Below are positions 35,814 to 44,989 of a stretch of 64,000 nt of DNA, piece by piece. The stretch comes from Kangiellaceae bacterium. Lineage in GTDB: Bacteria; Pseudomonadota; Gammaproteobacteria; Enterobacterales; Kangiellaceae. The notes under the pieces were generated by a model. That model worked only from the letters and a program-made list of their open reading frames with translations. It was not told the origin of the DNA and searched no databases. The stretch is taken from assembly GCA_019090895.1 (NCBI GenBank), contig JAHRVB010000051.1, forward strand, positions 28,220-92,219, in the 5' to 3' direction. Position numbers and translations under genes: made by a program. Numbering within the stretch: position 1 is the stretch's first letter; every line of letters begins with the position of its first letter.

Positions 35814-37028
35814 ATGAAGAAAACAGTCCTTATTGTACTAATTCTACTCGTAGTTATCGGGATTCCGGTATCAAAACGATTCTTAGAAAAGGACAGCGTT
35901 AAAGAAGTCGTAACTGAAACTCTCAGCACTCAAAAAATTGAGGCGTCGATTTTAGCTTCCGGCCAACTGAAACATGAGCAAGAAGTTAAGTTGAGTGCGG
36001 AAGTGATCGGCAAAGTCACTCGACTGTTTGTAATAGAGGGTGACCGGGTCGAGAAAGGACAACTCGTTCTCCAAATTGATGATGAATCATACATTGCGGC
36101 AGTAGAACAACAAGCTGCAGTGGTAAGCCAACAAGAGGTTGCTATTGAACGCCAACAATTAGTTGTCGCCAATTTAAAGCATCAATGGTTGCGTAAAAAG
36201 AGTCTATTTAATCGTAAGCTATTAGATAAGGACGCTTTCGAAGCGATGACGCACTCTTACGAAGTCGCAACAGTCGATCTTCGAAGCGCTCATGAAATTC
36301 TAAAACAGGTCGTTGCTCGATTAGAACAATCGAAAGACCAATTATCAAAAACTAAAGTACGATCTCCTATCGATGGAAATATTACTTCTCTCGATATCAA
36401 AGAAGGCGAAACAGCAATTTCAGGGACAACCAACATTGTCGGCTCTTCGTTAATGACGATTGCAAATCCAGAAAGCATGCTTGCAGAAATAAATGTGGAC
36501 GAAGCTGACATTGCTGACGTAAAAATAGGTCAAAGGGCCGAAATCATATCTATCGCCTTTGCGAATCATCCAATTGTTGGTCACGTAGAATCCATCGCTT
36601 CGAGCGCAAAAAATACCCCCGGAAGGCAAAGTTTAAGTTTTGCCGTCAAGTTGCGTTTGCAAGATCGCGACGGCGTATCACTAAGGCCTGGTATGAGTTG
36701 TCGAGCTGAGGTCTTCACACAAGGCGAGCAAAACAAATTAGCGGTGCCCATCAGAGCTCTTCGAACTGAAGAAGACAACGATCAAGATATTGTGAAAAAT
36801 TACGTTTTTCGGGTAAACGGGGAAAGCGTTGAGAGAGTTGATATAAAGGTGGGTATCTCCGACGATGAATACCAAGAAGTTGTTGAAGGGTTGGTAAAAG
36901 GAGATGTCATAGTCATAGGTCCCGATAAAATTATCAGACACTTGAAAGATGGTGAAACGGTGGCCATTGATAAAACGACCAACAAGTCTAAGAGCACACC
37001 GACTAGCACCGCAAAAATGGGAGGCTAA
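35814..37028 (+). CDS. Periplasmic adaptor subunit (MacA/HlyD-type)
   Basis: This is a 404-aa membrane-fusion protein: an N-terminal anchor (VLIVLILLVVIGIPV), a lipoyl-like segment at about 45-95 ('VKLSAEVIGKVTRLFVIEGDRVEKGQLVLQID'), a helical hairpin to about 180, then a second lipoyl half 'KVRSPIDGNITSLDIKEGE' and beta-barrel part. Together with the following ATPase and permease it forms a MacAB-like tripartite exporter, without an outer-membrane factor in the window. AAAGGCATTCTC precedes the ATG. Seven bases separate it from the ATPase gene. Confidence 0.9.
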   Translation: MKKTVLIVLILLVVIGIPVSKRFLEKDSVKEVVTETLSTQKIEASILASGQLKHEQEVKLSAEVIGKVTRLFVIEGDRVEKGQLVLQIDDESYIAAVEQQAAVVSQQEVAIERQQLVVANLKHQWLRKKSLFNRKLLDKDAFEAMTHSYEVATVDLRSAHEILKQVVARLEQSKDQLSKTKVRSPIDGNITSLDIKEGETAISGTTNIVGSSLMTIANPESMLAEINVDEADIADVKIGQRAEIISIAFANHPIVGHVESIASSAKNTPGRQSLSFAVKLRLQDRDGVSLRPGMSCRAEVFTQGEQNKLAVPIRALRTEEDNDQDIVKNYVFRVNGESVERVDIKVGISDDEYQEVVEGLVKGDVIVIGPDKIIRHLKDGETVAIDKTTNKSKSTPTSTAKMGG

Positions 37029-37035
37029 GTAAGCG

Positions 37036-37767
37036 ATGTCTCTTATTTCACTAAAAAATATTTGTAAATATTACAGTATGGGCGACCAAACAGTAAAAGC
37101 ACTTGATCAAATAGACCTAACAATAGAAAGAAACGAATATATCGCCTTTATCGGCTCTTCAGGATCCGGTAAGTCTACAATGATGAATATTTTGGGATGC
37201 TTAGATAAGCCCACCCAGGGTGACTATCTACTAAATAAAAAGAGAGTATCTCAGCTTACTCAAGATGAATTAGCAGATATTAGAAACATCGAAATCGGTT
37301 TTATCTTTCAGAGTTTTAATTTGCTCCCAAGAGCTTCTGCCCTACACAATGTGATGTTACCTCTCGTCTATAGGGGCATTCCACTCAAAAAGCGAAAAGA
37401 GCTCGCAATGGACTCCCTATCCAAAGTTAATCTCGCAGATAGAACGGATCATATTCCAAGTCAACTGTCTGGCGGACAAAGACAACGAGTGGCCATTGCA
37501 AGGGCGTTAGTGACTAGCCCTTCTATATTGCTAGCGGACGAACCAACGGGAAATTTGGATAGCGGTACCACTGGTGAAATAATGAAACTGTTTGATGAGC
37601 TTCACAAGGAAGGGCAAACCATTATTATGGTGACCCACGAAGACGAAATAGCAAAACATTGTCATCGAGTGGTCCGTTTAAGTGATGGCAAAGTCCTTGA
37701 GGACCATCTAAATACTGACAAGCATTCGAACAACACGCATTTAGCGGAGACTCAAAGTTATGTTTAG
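37036..37767 (+). CDS. ABC transporter ATPase, MacB/LolD type
   Basis: This 243-aa ATPase has Walker [12 protein letters not shown], signature [15 protein letters not shown] and Walker [12 protein letters not shown], matching the LolD/MacB group, which energises macrolide- or lipoprotein-type export. It ends inside the permease gene with an 8-base overlap, so translation is coupled. Substrate specificity cannot be read from it. Confidence 0.93.
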   Translation: MSLISLKNICKYYSMGDQTVKALDQIDLTIERNEYIAFIGSSGSGKSTMMNILGCLDKPTQGDYLLNKKRVSQLTQDELADIRNIEIGFIFQSFNLLPRASALHNVMLPLVYRGIPLKKRKELAMDSLSKVNLADRTDHIPSQLSGGQRQRVAIARALVTSPSILLADEPTGNLDSGTTGEIMKLFDELHKEGQTIIMVTHEDEIAKHCHRVVRLSDGKVLEDHLNTDKHSNNTHLAETQSYV

Positions 37768-38989
37768 CCTCATCGAAAGTTTTAGGAGTGCTATCAGCTC
37801 CGTTCGTGCGCATGGCTTTAGAAGCTTTTTAACGACCTTGGGGATAATAATTGGCGTAAGTTCTACCATTGCCGTTGTGTCAGTCATACAGGGATTAAGT
37901 TACTCCATTAACCAACAATTTGAAGGTTTTGGTTCAAATTCTATTTCAATACGCTCATCGACTCCAAGAAGTGAAAGATTAAAAGGCAAAATCGCTAGAA
38001 TTACAGCGGAAGATATTAATGCAATAAGAAACAATTCCGAGGGTATTGAATTTATTACACCTCAGTTAGGTTCGACCGTTGGTGGGACAAATTCCGTGAA
38101 GTACAAGGGCAATCAAAGCTTTGCACAAGTTGCCGGTTCAACTTATTCATATCAGAATGTTCAAAATCTTGATATGAAATTCGGTCGTTTTATTTCTTAT
38201 ACCGATAACGAGACTCGTCGAAAAGTTATTGTTATCGGCGATAAATTAAAAGAGGACTTGGAATTGCCCAGCAATCCAGTTGGAGAATTTATTTATTTTG
38301 CAGGAGAATGGCTTAAGATCGTTGGACTCGCAGAACCCAAGGGATCTTTCTTTGGTTTCAGTCAAGACAACTTCGCAATATTACCCTACAGTACCATGCA
38401 AAGCCTCAACGGTAATTTGATGGAGCCAGATATTTTCGTCCAATTGCAATTAAAGGACACTGAACAGTTAGACAAAGTGAAAGCTCGTTTAACTCGTATA
38501 TTGCGCAAACAACATCGGCTAAAATCCGGCGAAGAAGACGATTTCAAAATCGAAACTCCTGAACAACTGACTTCTGGGATATCCGCTATTATCGATACAA
38601 TGACAGTAGTGTTAGGAGGTATAGTTAGTATTTCATTACTTGTTGGGGGAATAGGCATAATGAATATTATGTTGGTCTCAGTAACAGAAAGAACCCGCGA
38701 AATTGGAATATGCAAAGCCATTGGTGCAAAACGTCACCATATTTTACTTCAGTTTCTGATTGAGGCGATTGTACTTTCTTTGCTAGGTGGTGTGATAGGA
38801 ATAATCCTTGGTTACGGTCTAGGAACGCTCGCAGCCGCCCTAATTCCGGGTTTTCCACCAGCAAATGTACCGCTCTGGGCTGTTGGAGTTGCGTTTGGGT
38901 TTTCCGCTTTTGTTGGAATATTATTTGGCATTATTCCCGCGGCAAAAGCTGCAAACTTGGATCCTATTGATGCTTTAAGATATGAGTAA
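37760..38989 (+). CDS. ABC transporter permease, MacB/FtsX family
   Basis: This is a 409-aa permease. The N-terminal '[27 protein letters not shown]' and C-terminal helices '[32 protein letters not shown]' are the MacB signature, with a large periplasmic domain between (about 60-270). It is the third gene of an adaptor-ATPase-permease operon. The natural substrate is unknown: peptide, lipopeptide or drug are all possible. Confidence 0.92.
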   Translation: MFSLIESFRSAISSVRAHGFRSFLTTLGIIIGVSSTIAVVSVIQGLSYSINQQFEGFGSNSISIRSSTPRSERLKGKIARITAEDINAIRNNSEGIEFITPQLGSTVGGTNSVKYKGNQSFAQVAGSTYSYQNVQNLDMKFGRFISYTDNETRRKVIVIGDKLKEDLELPSNPVGEFIYFAGEWLKIVGLAEPKGSFFGFSQDNFAILPYSTMQSLNGNLMEPDIFVQLQLKDTEQLDKVKARLTRILRKQHRLKSGEEDDFKIETPEQLTSGISAIIDTMTVVLGGIVSISLLVGGIGIMNIMLVSVTERTREIGICKAIGAKRHHILLQFLIEAIVLSLLGGVIGIILGYGLGTLAAALIPGFPPANVPLWAVGVAFGFSAFVGILFGIIPAAKAANLDPIDALRYE

Positions 38990-39232
38990 TTAGTGACACA
39001 GTAATCTAATACTAATTTCTGAATTATTTTCATATGGTTTCGTTTTTATTCTTCATCGCTGTGTATTTTCTTATGCAAACTGGCCTCATATTGTTGAGAA
39101 GCAAGAACTAATAGTTTTCTTATCCGACTAATTGAACAGCGATGAATCTATCTATATTTAACCGGTTTAAGCGTTGATTTCGAATCGTACTAATACGATC
39201 ACAACATAAACCTACCACACACAACACAAATA

Positions 39233-39261
39233 AAAAAGGTCAGCTAAGCTGACCTTTTTTA
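39233..39261. terminator. Bidirectional intrinsic terminator
   Basis: GGTCAGC-TAA-GCTGACC forms a perfect 7-bp stem, flanked by A6 on one side and T6 on the other. It lies between the convergent MacB-type permease and TPR genes and can stop transcription from either side. Confidence 0.88.
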
Positions 39262-39276
39262 TTAACTCTATATCAA

Positions 39277-40572
39277 CTACAACTTTGCCGCGTTGGCCTT
39301 TTGAGTCTTAGTATAACTAAGATACTGTCTCGCTCTTTGTTTCCATCTTTTGTATTTAAGAGCTTCTCCAAAAGAAGCTATCGACCGATTGAATTGCTTC
39401 ATCTCTAAGTAAGCAACACCCTTTCTAAAGTGTACTTTACCTACATCTTCTAATTTCCCTTTCTTCAATGCCTTGTCAAAAACTTGAATAGCTTGCTTAT
39501 ACTTATATGCATCAGAAAGCAATTCAGCTTGTTTCACATCGTTTAATCCTGTATCGGATTTAGCAGCGGATCTACTATAAGCATAAATAGCTTTATTCAA
39601 TTCGCTTGCCACGTGAAAGTTTGATGCGATGTTTGTCCAATTCTTCTCAGTATCTTCAACTACACCTTTATCGATCCCTTCCTGAAGAACTACAGCCGTA
39701 CGGTAAGGTATATCACTAAAGGCAAATATTGATGATAACTGTTTATAATCAGTTTCAGTTTCCATGTAACCCAACACATAAAACATTTCCATTACGGCTA
39801 ATGCATCATCAATTTTATCTTCATTCATGTAAATTGACGACAGATTTCTCCAAAAGCGTTTTTCCGTTGGGAAATCCAATATTAGTTGTTTAAGAATTTC
39901 GATCGTGCCATCGTAGTCTTTGAACTCGAAATGCGCATTAAGCATAATACCAAAAGCGTTCTTGCTCGGTTTTTTAGCGATCTTAGCAGCCCAATAAGCA
40001 GGACAAACAGATTCACGGATTTTACCCATATCAGTAAGGATAGCAGCGTATAAAGTGTACACAACTTCACTATCCGTATTCGAATTTTTCATCCACCGTT
40101 CTAAATATTCAAGCGATTTTGGTTTTAAATCGTTGCTATATAACATCGAAGCAACATTTTGAGTTAAATCTTGTATTTCCTTGTGTGGAAGAAAACCTTT
40201 CCCCAAATCAAGCGCTTTACTAAAATACTCAGTCGCTTCGATTGATTTGCTTTGTTGTGCATAGGCCAACCCAATATATTTTGCAACCGTCGCTTTCACG
40301 TATTGGTCACTAGTGGATTCCAACAATTGCTTGAACAAAATAACAGCTTCGTCGTAGTTTTCTTCCGCAAGCTTTTCTAAGGCCCTTGAAATTCTCTTAT
40401 GAGAACGTTCGCTTAACCCGCGGATAGGAACCTTGGGAATCACCAACTTTTTGTTGATTAAAGGCTTACAGTTTTTAGTCAACTTAGTAATCGGCACATT
40501 GTTTGCTGCCCCAGCTGACAAAATACCTGTAAGTGCTAGAACCGGAACACACAATAAAAGTCTTTTCTTCAT
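39277..40572 (-). CDS. TPR protein of the TonB-energising operon
   Basis: This is a 431-aa exported protein with signal peptide 'RLLLCVPVLALTGILSAGA'. Residues about 60-410 hold several tetratricopeptide-type repeats ('YDEAVILFKQLLESTSDQYVKATVAKYIGLAYAQQ', 'AIYAYSRSAAKSD', 'VGKVHFRKGVAYLEMKQFNRSIASF'). The track's start at 40746 would overlap tonB; the ATG at 40572 (MKKRLLLC) begins directly with a signal peptide and follows the tonB stop by 28 bases. In TtpC-type TonB systems a TPR protein follows tonB; its exact role is unsettled. Confidence 0.85.
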   Translation of the reverse strand: MKKRLLLCVPVLALTGILSAGAANNVPITKLTKNCKPLINKKLVIPKVPIRGLSERSHKRISRALEKLAEENYDEAVILFKQLLESTSDQYVKATVAKYIGLAYAQQSKSIEATEYFSKALDLGKGFLPHKEIQDLTQNVASMLYSNDLKPKSLEYLERWMKNSNTDSEVVYTLYAAILTDMGKIRESVCPAYWAAKIAKKPSKNAFGIMLNAHFEFKDYDGTIEILKQLILDFPTEKRFWRNLSSIYMNEDKIDDALAVMEMFYVLGYMETETDYKQLSSIFAFSDIPYRTAVVLQEGIDKGVVEDTEKNWTNIASNFHVASELNKAIYAYSRSAAKSDTGLNDVKQAELLSDAYKYKQAIQVFDKALKKGKLEDVGKVHFRKGVAYLEMKQFNRSIASFGEALKYKRWKQRARQYLSYTKTQKANAAKL

Positions 40573-40600
40573 ATTACTATTCTCTTCCAATTCTGAATTG

Positions 40601-41224
40601 TTATTCTTTCGCCAAGTTAAACTGCATCGTGTACACCATATTGTGCTGCTCAACAGCTTTTCCGTCGACAACTCTCGGCTTAAACTTCCACTTATAAATT
40701 GCTCGGCGAGCATCACGTTCGAAAACACGTCTAGGCTGTGCATCAATCAGCTCTACATTTAAAGGTGTTCCGTCGGGAGAAATTGTAAACTTAAATTTAA
40801 CCCAGCCTTCAATCCCTTCCATTGCTGCCTTCCTTGGATAACGTGGATTGATAATAACCATCGGAATCGCTTCGCCGTCGCCTAGGTTACCACCACCTGG
40901 AGGCCCAAGGTACAAACCACTTCCAGCAATAGAAACATCGATTTCACCTAAGTTTAGATTCATACTTTGAATCTTAGGCTTTTCAACTTTCGCTACTCTT
41001 TGAGTTTTAGGCGGCGGTGGATTTTTAGGCGGCTCAGGTTTCTTGGGAAGTCTTCGTTCACGTAAATTGATATCATCGTCAGGCTCAACCATACTGATTT
41101 GTACTGTTACAGTTTTCTCTTCACCTGGGGGTCTAACATCAGCTTTGATCAAATAGGCCATTAAAACGAATAGCCCAAAAGTGACAGCTCCTCCGATACC
41201 TAATCCAATTAAAATTCTTTGCAT
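40601..41224 (-). CDS. tonB: TonB energy transducer
   Basis: This is a 207-aa inner-membrane-anchored protein that carries proton-motive energy to outer-membrane receptors. An N-terminal helix (IGGAVTFGLFVLMAYLI) is followed by a proline-rich spacer (KKPEPPKNPPPPK) and a C-terminal TonB domain at about 120-205 ('INPRYPRKAAMEGIEGWVKFKFTISPDG', 'AIYKWKFKPRVVDGK'). It is of the short TonB2 type. The ATG at 41224 lies 1 base past the exbD stop. Confidence 0.94.
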   Translation of the reverse strand: MQRILIGLGIGGAVTFGLFVLMAYLIKADVRPPGEEKTVTVQISMVEPDDDINLRERRLPKKPEPPKNPPPPKTQRVAKVEKPKIQSMNLNLGEIDVSIAGSGLYLGPPGGGNLGDGEAIPMVIINPRYPRKAAMEGIEGWVKFKFTISPDGTPLNVELIDAQPRRVFERDARRAIYKWKFKPRVVDGKAVEQHNMVYTMQFNLAKE

Positions 41225-41225
41225 T

Positions 41226-41627
41226 TTATAAGTCCGCCGCTACAGATATATTTTTAACTCCAGCCGCTTTGGCTGCGTCAAGTACTTTAATTAGGACACC
41301 GGCATCCGCTCGATTATCCGCCTGAACAACCACTGTACTCTCTGGATTCTCGAGTAACATCTCCTCGAGACCGGCTTTCACCGCATCTTTATCTACTTTA
41401 TTTTTTAACATGTAAATATCACCATTAAGGTCGATACCTACGAATATGTTAGCTTTCGGTTTTTTCTGTGCCGTTTCCGCGGTAGGTTTTTCGATGGTTA
41501 TTCCCGATTCCTTCACGAAAGAAGCTGTCACTATAAAGAAAATCAACATGATGAAAACGATATCAAGCATCGGAGTCATGTCAATTTGTGCTTCATCCTG
41601 CTGCGGCTTACGTTTTTTAGTTGCCAT
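41226..41627 (-). CDS. exbD: Biopolymer transport protein ExbD
   Basis: This is a 133-aa inner-membrane protein of the proton channel. 'QIDMTPMLDIVFIMLIFFIVTASF' contains the single membrane helix with the proton-linked Asp of MLD. The C-terminal domain 'VVQADNRADAGVLIKVLDAAKAAGVKNISVA' is typical. Start at ATG 41627 (MATKKRK); the track's extension to 41708 is not supported. It is separated from exbB2 by 183 bases, unusual for this operon. Confidence 0.92.
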   Translation of the reverse strand: MATKKRKPQQDEAQIDMTPMLDIVFIMLIFFIVTASFVKESGITIEKPTAETAQKKPKANIFVGIDLNGDIYMLKNKVDKDAVKAGLEEMLLENPESTVVVQADNRADAGVLIKVLDAAKAAGVKNISVAADL

Positions 41628-41810
41628 AATTATACGGTCCCGATAATTTTTTATATTCTTAAATATTAAGGGCTGTGACCCAATATTGCTTCTACACTCC
41701 CTCGCCAAAATGCGATGAAGTGAGAAGAACTAACTAAGCAGTTTACTGTTCCGATAATATAGACTAGTACAATAAACTACTTGGTAAATAAAAGGTCCAA
41801 CTTTAAGATT

Positions 41811-42335
41811 TTAATGATGTGGCATATGATCGGCTAGCTCTTGCGCTCTAACATTGGCGGAGTATTCCAACCTTGCACTGATAAATAAACCAGACAAAGC
41901 AGCAACCATACCAGCCATTGTAGGAACAGTCGCTTGAGATATTCCAGCAGCCAACAAACGTGCACTTCCAGTTCCAGCGAGAGCCATTAATTCAAAAACT
42001 CCCACCATTCCAGTCACAGTGCCCAACAAACCGATCATTGGACAAATGGTTACGATAGTCTTTATTACTAACAAACCTGAGTTCAACTTTTCAGTCATTT
42101 GGGAAATCCAAGCTTGCCTGATTCTGTGAGCTCTCCACGATGTTGTATCATCACGTGCATCCCATTGCGCGATCATCAATCGCGCTTGTTTAGGATAAGT
42201 TTGCGAAAAATACCACAACCTTTCTATTATAAGAGTCCACATTGCAATCAGAGCAGCTGCGATAAACCAAAGAACATCACCACCGGTATCTATAAATTTA
42301 GATACTGTCGCCATAAGTTCTTGAAGGAATAGCAT
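41811..42335 (-). CDS. exbB: Biopolymer transport protein ExbB, short form (ExbB2)
   Basis: This is a 174-aa inner-membrane MotA/TolQ/ExbB-family protein with three helices: near the N-terminus 'VLWFIAAALIAMWTLIIERLWYF' and the paired 'LLVIKTIVTICPMIGLLGTVTGMV' and 'MAGMVAALSGLFISARLEY'. With ExbD it builds the proton channel for TonB. It is the second ExbB of this operon; its stop is 183 bases from exbD and its start 3 bases after the exbB1 stop. Confidence 0.92.
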   Translation of the reverse strand: MLFLQELMATVSKFIDTGGDVLWFIAAALIAMWTLIIERLWYFSQTYPKQARLMIAQWDARDDTTSWRAHRIRQAWISQMTEKLNSGLLVIKTIVTICPMIGLLGTVTGMVGVFELMALAGTGSARLLAAGISQATVPTMAGMVAALSGLFISARLEYSANVRAQELADHMPHH

Positions 42336-42338
42336 GAA

Positions 42339-43730
42339 TTATGCTCCTGTCTCTTCTTCGTGCTGTGCGATTAAACCGGTGCTTTGCTCTTCAAGCATAT
42401 GGTTCAATCCTTTAGCAATACCTGATACTACGCTGTGAAGTAGTATTAACGGAAGAGCTGCAACAATACCAAGTACCGTTGTAATCAACGCTGACGAGAT
42501 ACCACCAGCCATTACTTTCGGGTCACCTGCACCGTAAAGTGTAATACTTTGGAACGTTTCGATCATACCGGTAACCGTACCAAGCAGACCCATTAAAGGA
42601 GCAACTGCAGCAAATACCTTAATAATTGTGATACCACGTTCTATTCGAGGAGTTTCTTTAAGCACAGCTTCATCTAATTTAAGTTCAAGATTTTCTGTAT
42701 CATCATCTTTATTCGCTAAATAAACAGCCATAATACGTCCTAACGGGTTATTTCCAGGAGTGCTTGATTTAGCTTGAGCTCTCATTTTTCCGCGTAACGT
42801 AATCAAAGTGAACAATCTCTCAATAACGATTAGAAGACCAATACCAAGAACAACAAAAATAGCAAATCCAACGGGTCCCGCATATTTTTCAACACGCTCA
42901 GGCCAAGATTCACGAGCAACTTCAATCGTTAATATACTTCCTCTAGACGGGTCAATTGCCAATCTCTCAACGCCATTAGTAGCTTCTTGGTATGGGTCAA
43001 TCGTATCTACGAAATCGCCCTTTGGCTGACTTAAAAGTTGATTAATGTCTTGCTCTTCAGCGTTGAATACCAAGTATTCACCATTAGATACCAAGTTAAA
43101 ACCACCGATTCGGTCAATAGTTCGCTCTTCTTTACGACCATCTCGATTCACAATCTCAGTAGTGAATTTAACGACTTTTGATTGCTCAGTCATTTCGGTT
43201 TGTATTTCAACCCATAAACGTCGAATTTCTGGAATCTCAGGAAAAACTGTTGCTTGAGCGAGAGTTTCTAGGAATTCGTGACGACCTGGATATTGGGCAG
43301 TAATAACAGAACGTCTAAATCTTGCAGCCGAGTCACCTGCGACTTGACGTACAACACCTATCATCTCTCCTAGTGAACCAGCCTTAAGAAGCTTAGCTTC
43401 TTCTAGTTCCGCTAACTTTTTGTCATTAACTTCGTATTGTGCTTTAAGACGGGCAGTACGGTCTTCTTCTCTTTTCTGCTCAGCTTTAGCCGCGTTTAAA
43501 AGTGATCGTTGTTTGTTACGGTCTGCGCGAAAAGCGGCTACTCTTTTTGCATTATCTCTTGACTGGCTAATTTTGTCGTCTTTTACTAACTGCAGTAATT
43601 CTGCAAGTGTGTCGACAGCAGGTGTAGCAACAACCCCAGTGTCTTTTTTCGGTTTAGCAGCTTCTGCGGCAATAATGCCAGTCGATGCCGCAACAAGAAT
43701 CAATGCTGCGAATATATTTTTAATAGTCAT
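42339..43730 (-). CDS. Long ExbB-family protein with periplasmic coiled-coil domain (TtpC-like ExbB1)
   Basis: This 463-aa protein has a signal peptide, a long helical N-terminal part at about 45-265 with coiled-coil-like heptads ('RNKQRSLLNAAKAEQKREEDRTARLKAQYEV'), and then a MotA/TolQ/ExbB core at about 280-455 ('VFAAVAPLMGLLGTVTGMIETFQSITLYGAGD', 'ALITTVLGIVAALPLILLHSVV'). Such fusions are called TtpC in the Vibrio TonB2 system and are required for TonB2 function. It overlaps the DUF3450 gene stop in a TAATG join. Confidence 0.9.
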   Translation of the reverse strand: MTIKNIFAALILVAASTGIIAAEAAKPKKDTGVVATPAVDTLAELLQLVKDDKISQSRDNAKRVAAFRADRNKQRSLLNAAKAEQKREEDRTARLKAQYEVNDKKLAELEEAKLLKAGSLGEMIGVVRQVAGDSAARFRRSVITAQYPGRHEFLETLAQATVFPEIPEIRRLWVEIQTEMTEQSKVVKFTTEIVNRDGRKEERTIDRIGGFNLVSNGEYLVFNAEEQDINQLLSQPKGDFVDTIDPYQEATNGVERLAIDPSRGSILTIEVARESWPERVEKYAGPVGFAIFVVLGIGLLIVIERLFTLITLRGKMRAQAKSSTPGNNPLGRIMAVYLANKDDDTENLELKLDEAVLKETPRIERGITIIKVFAAVAPLMGLLGTVTGMIETFQSITLYGAGDPKVMAGGISSALITTVLGIVAALPLILLHSVVSGIAKGLNHMLEEQSTGLIAQHEEETGA

Positions 43731-44515
43731 TATTCAGCCCTCTTCGCTGCAGGGATTGGTAGGTCGATTAAGTTCAAAGTTGCTTGTTTGTTTGCCATTT
43801 TGATACCTTGTTCGATACTTCTAATATAAGAGCTATCTAGTGGTTCAAAACGCTTCTCTGCGATATTCCAAAATCCAGCAGACTGCCCATCTAAGGTCAA
43901 ATAAACCAGTGCTACGCGTCCGACTTGTAGGAACTCAACTTGTATTTCTTCGGAGTTATTTAAGATCTTACCTTGGTAGGCGTCGATACTTTCGCCGTAC
44001 CCAATTTCAGCTTGAAACGCTTCTAAGATTTTACGATATTTCTCAGAGTTAGGAATATCAGCTCTGATCATATAGTTCTTCAGTTTTTCGATTCGCTCAG
44101 CTCGTTTTTCTTTCTTGAACGGGATATCAATCTGAACAAAAGCATCGATTGAAGCGATCATCTCATTCATAAGTGGGATAGCACCACGTTCTGTTGCATC
44201 AATCGTCGCCATTTCACCTTCTATTGTTGCCATTTCAGTTTCTTGTGACTTTAATAGAATTTCAAGTTGATTGTTATAGATGCGCAAGCTATCAATGAGT
44301 TGCAAAGTCGTTTTGTAATCAGCATTTAAATCAACGGCTTGCTCGGCAAATCGGTCGACCTTTTTCTGAGCTGCTTTGGTGTCCTTATTGATCTGCTTCT
44401 CGATTTTCACAGATTGATCGTAAGGTTCAGCTGCAAAAGCATTCCCTGCCATGAATAGAGTGGTCAGTGCAAACACTGATGCTCTAAATAGGTTATTTTT
44501 GTTGCTACTATGCAT
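43730..44515 (-). CDS. DUF3450 family periplasmic protein of the TonB operon
   Basis: This 261-aa protein has signal peptide 'ASVFALTTLFMAGNAFA' and a largely coiled-coil body ('EKQINKDTKAAQKKVDRFAEQAVDLNADYKTTLQLIDSLRIYNNQLEILLKSQETEMATIEGE' at about 35-95). DUF3450 proteins precede the TtpC-type exbB in many gammaproteobacteria and are thought to support the TonB complex; the function is not proven. It is first in the operon, and its stop overlaps the next start by one base. Confidence 0.88.
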   Translation of the reverse strand: MHSSNKNNLFRASVFALTTLFMAGNAFAAEPYDQSVKIEKQINKDTKAAQKKVDRFAEQAVDLNADYKTTLQLIDSLRIYNNQLEILLKSQETEMATIEGEMATIDATERGAIPLMNEMIASIDAFVQIDIPFKKEKRAERIEKLKNYMIRADIPNSEKYRKILEAFQAEIGYGESIDAYQGKILNNSEEIQVEFLQVGRVALVYLTLDGQSAGFWNIAEKRFEPLDSSYIRSIEQGIKMANKQATLNLIDLPIPAAKRAE

Positions 44516-44989
44516 GTGGCTTCCTAATCGTTTTTATTTAGGGTTGAAATGAATTTGATTTGTTCGACAACTGCCCTAGTATTCACGGCCTTTTAAGGCG
44601 CTATCAATATTACGTCTTGTACAGTTATGCTTATATTAATGGTGTTAAAACGTTACTTTATTATTATACAAGTGGTCGAATCTTTTACTTACAATGTGCA
44701 ACATGATACTTACATCCGCACAATGCACCGACTATAAACAGAAAATTTATACGAGTCAACGTATCTAGTAAAACAATAAACAGATTTGGCACCTATATCC
44801 ATCGAGTTCGCTTAGAATCTGCTATTCCATGGAAAATAGAGCCCATAGTAGTGCCCTAACCAACTTACTACGACTCTCCACCTGAGAGCCTTCACTACAA
44901 GTGTAACACGTATTCTACAAGTTGACTAACCATCTAATGATTCCCAAGGTTTCAATCGATTCTAAAAGTAGGATTTCACTCTATTAACG
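44516..44989. other. Intergenic region upstream of the TonB operon
   Basis: These 474 bases hold the promoter region of the DUF3450-TonB operon and the 3' end of the broken S9 peptidase. No gene is seen. A small hairpin CTCTC-cacct-GAGAG is near 44873-44889, on the 3' side of the pseudogene. I could not find a convincing Fur-box-like palindrome. Confidence 0.4.

Noticed and set aside
40573-40746. ORF-track N-terminal extension of the TPR gene that overlaps tonB
   Set aside because: The extension runs in another frame over the 3' end of tonB, and the ATG at 40572 begins a proper signal peptide.
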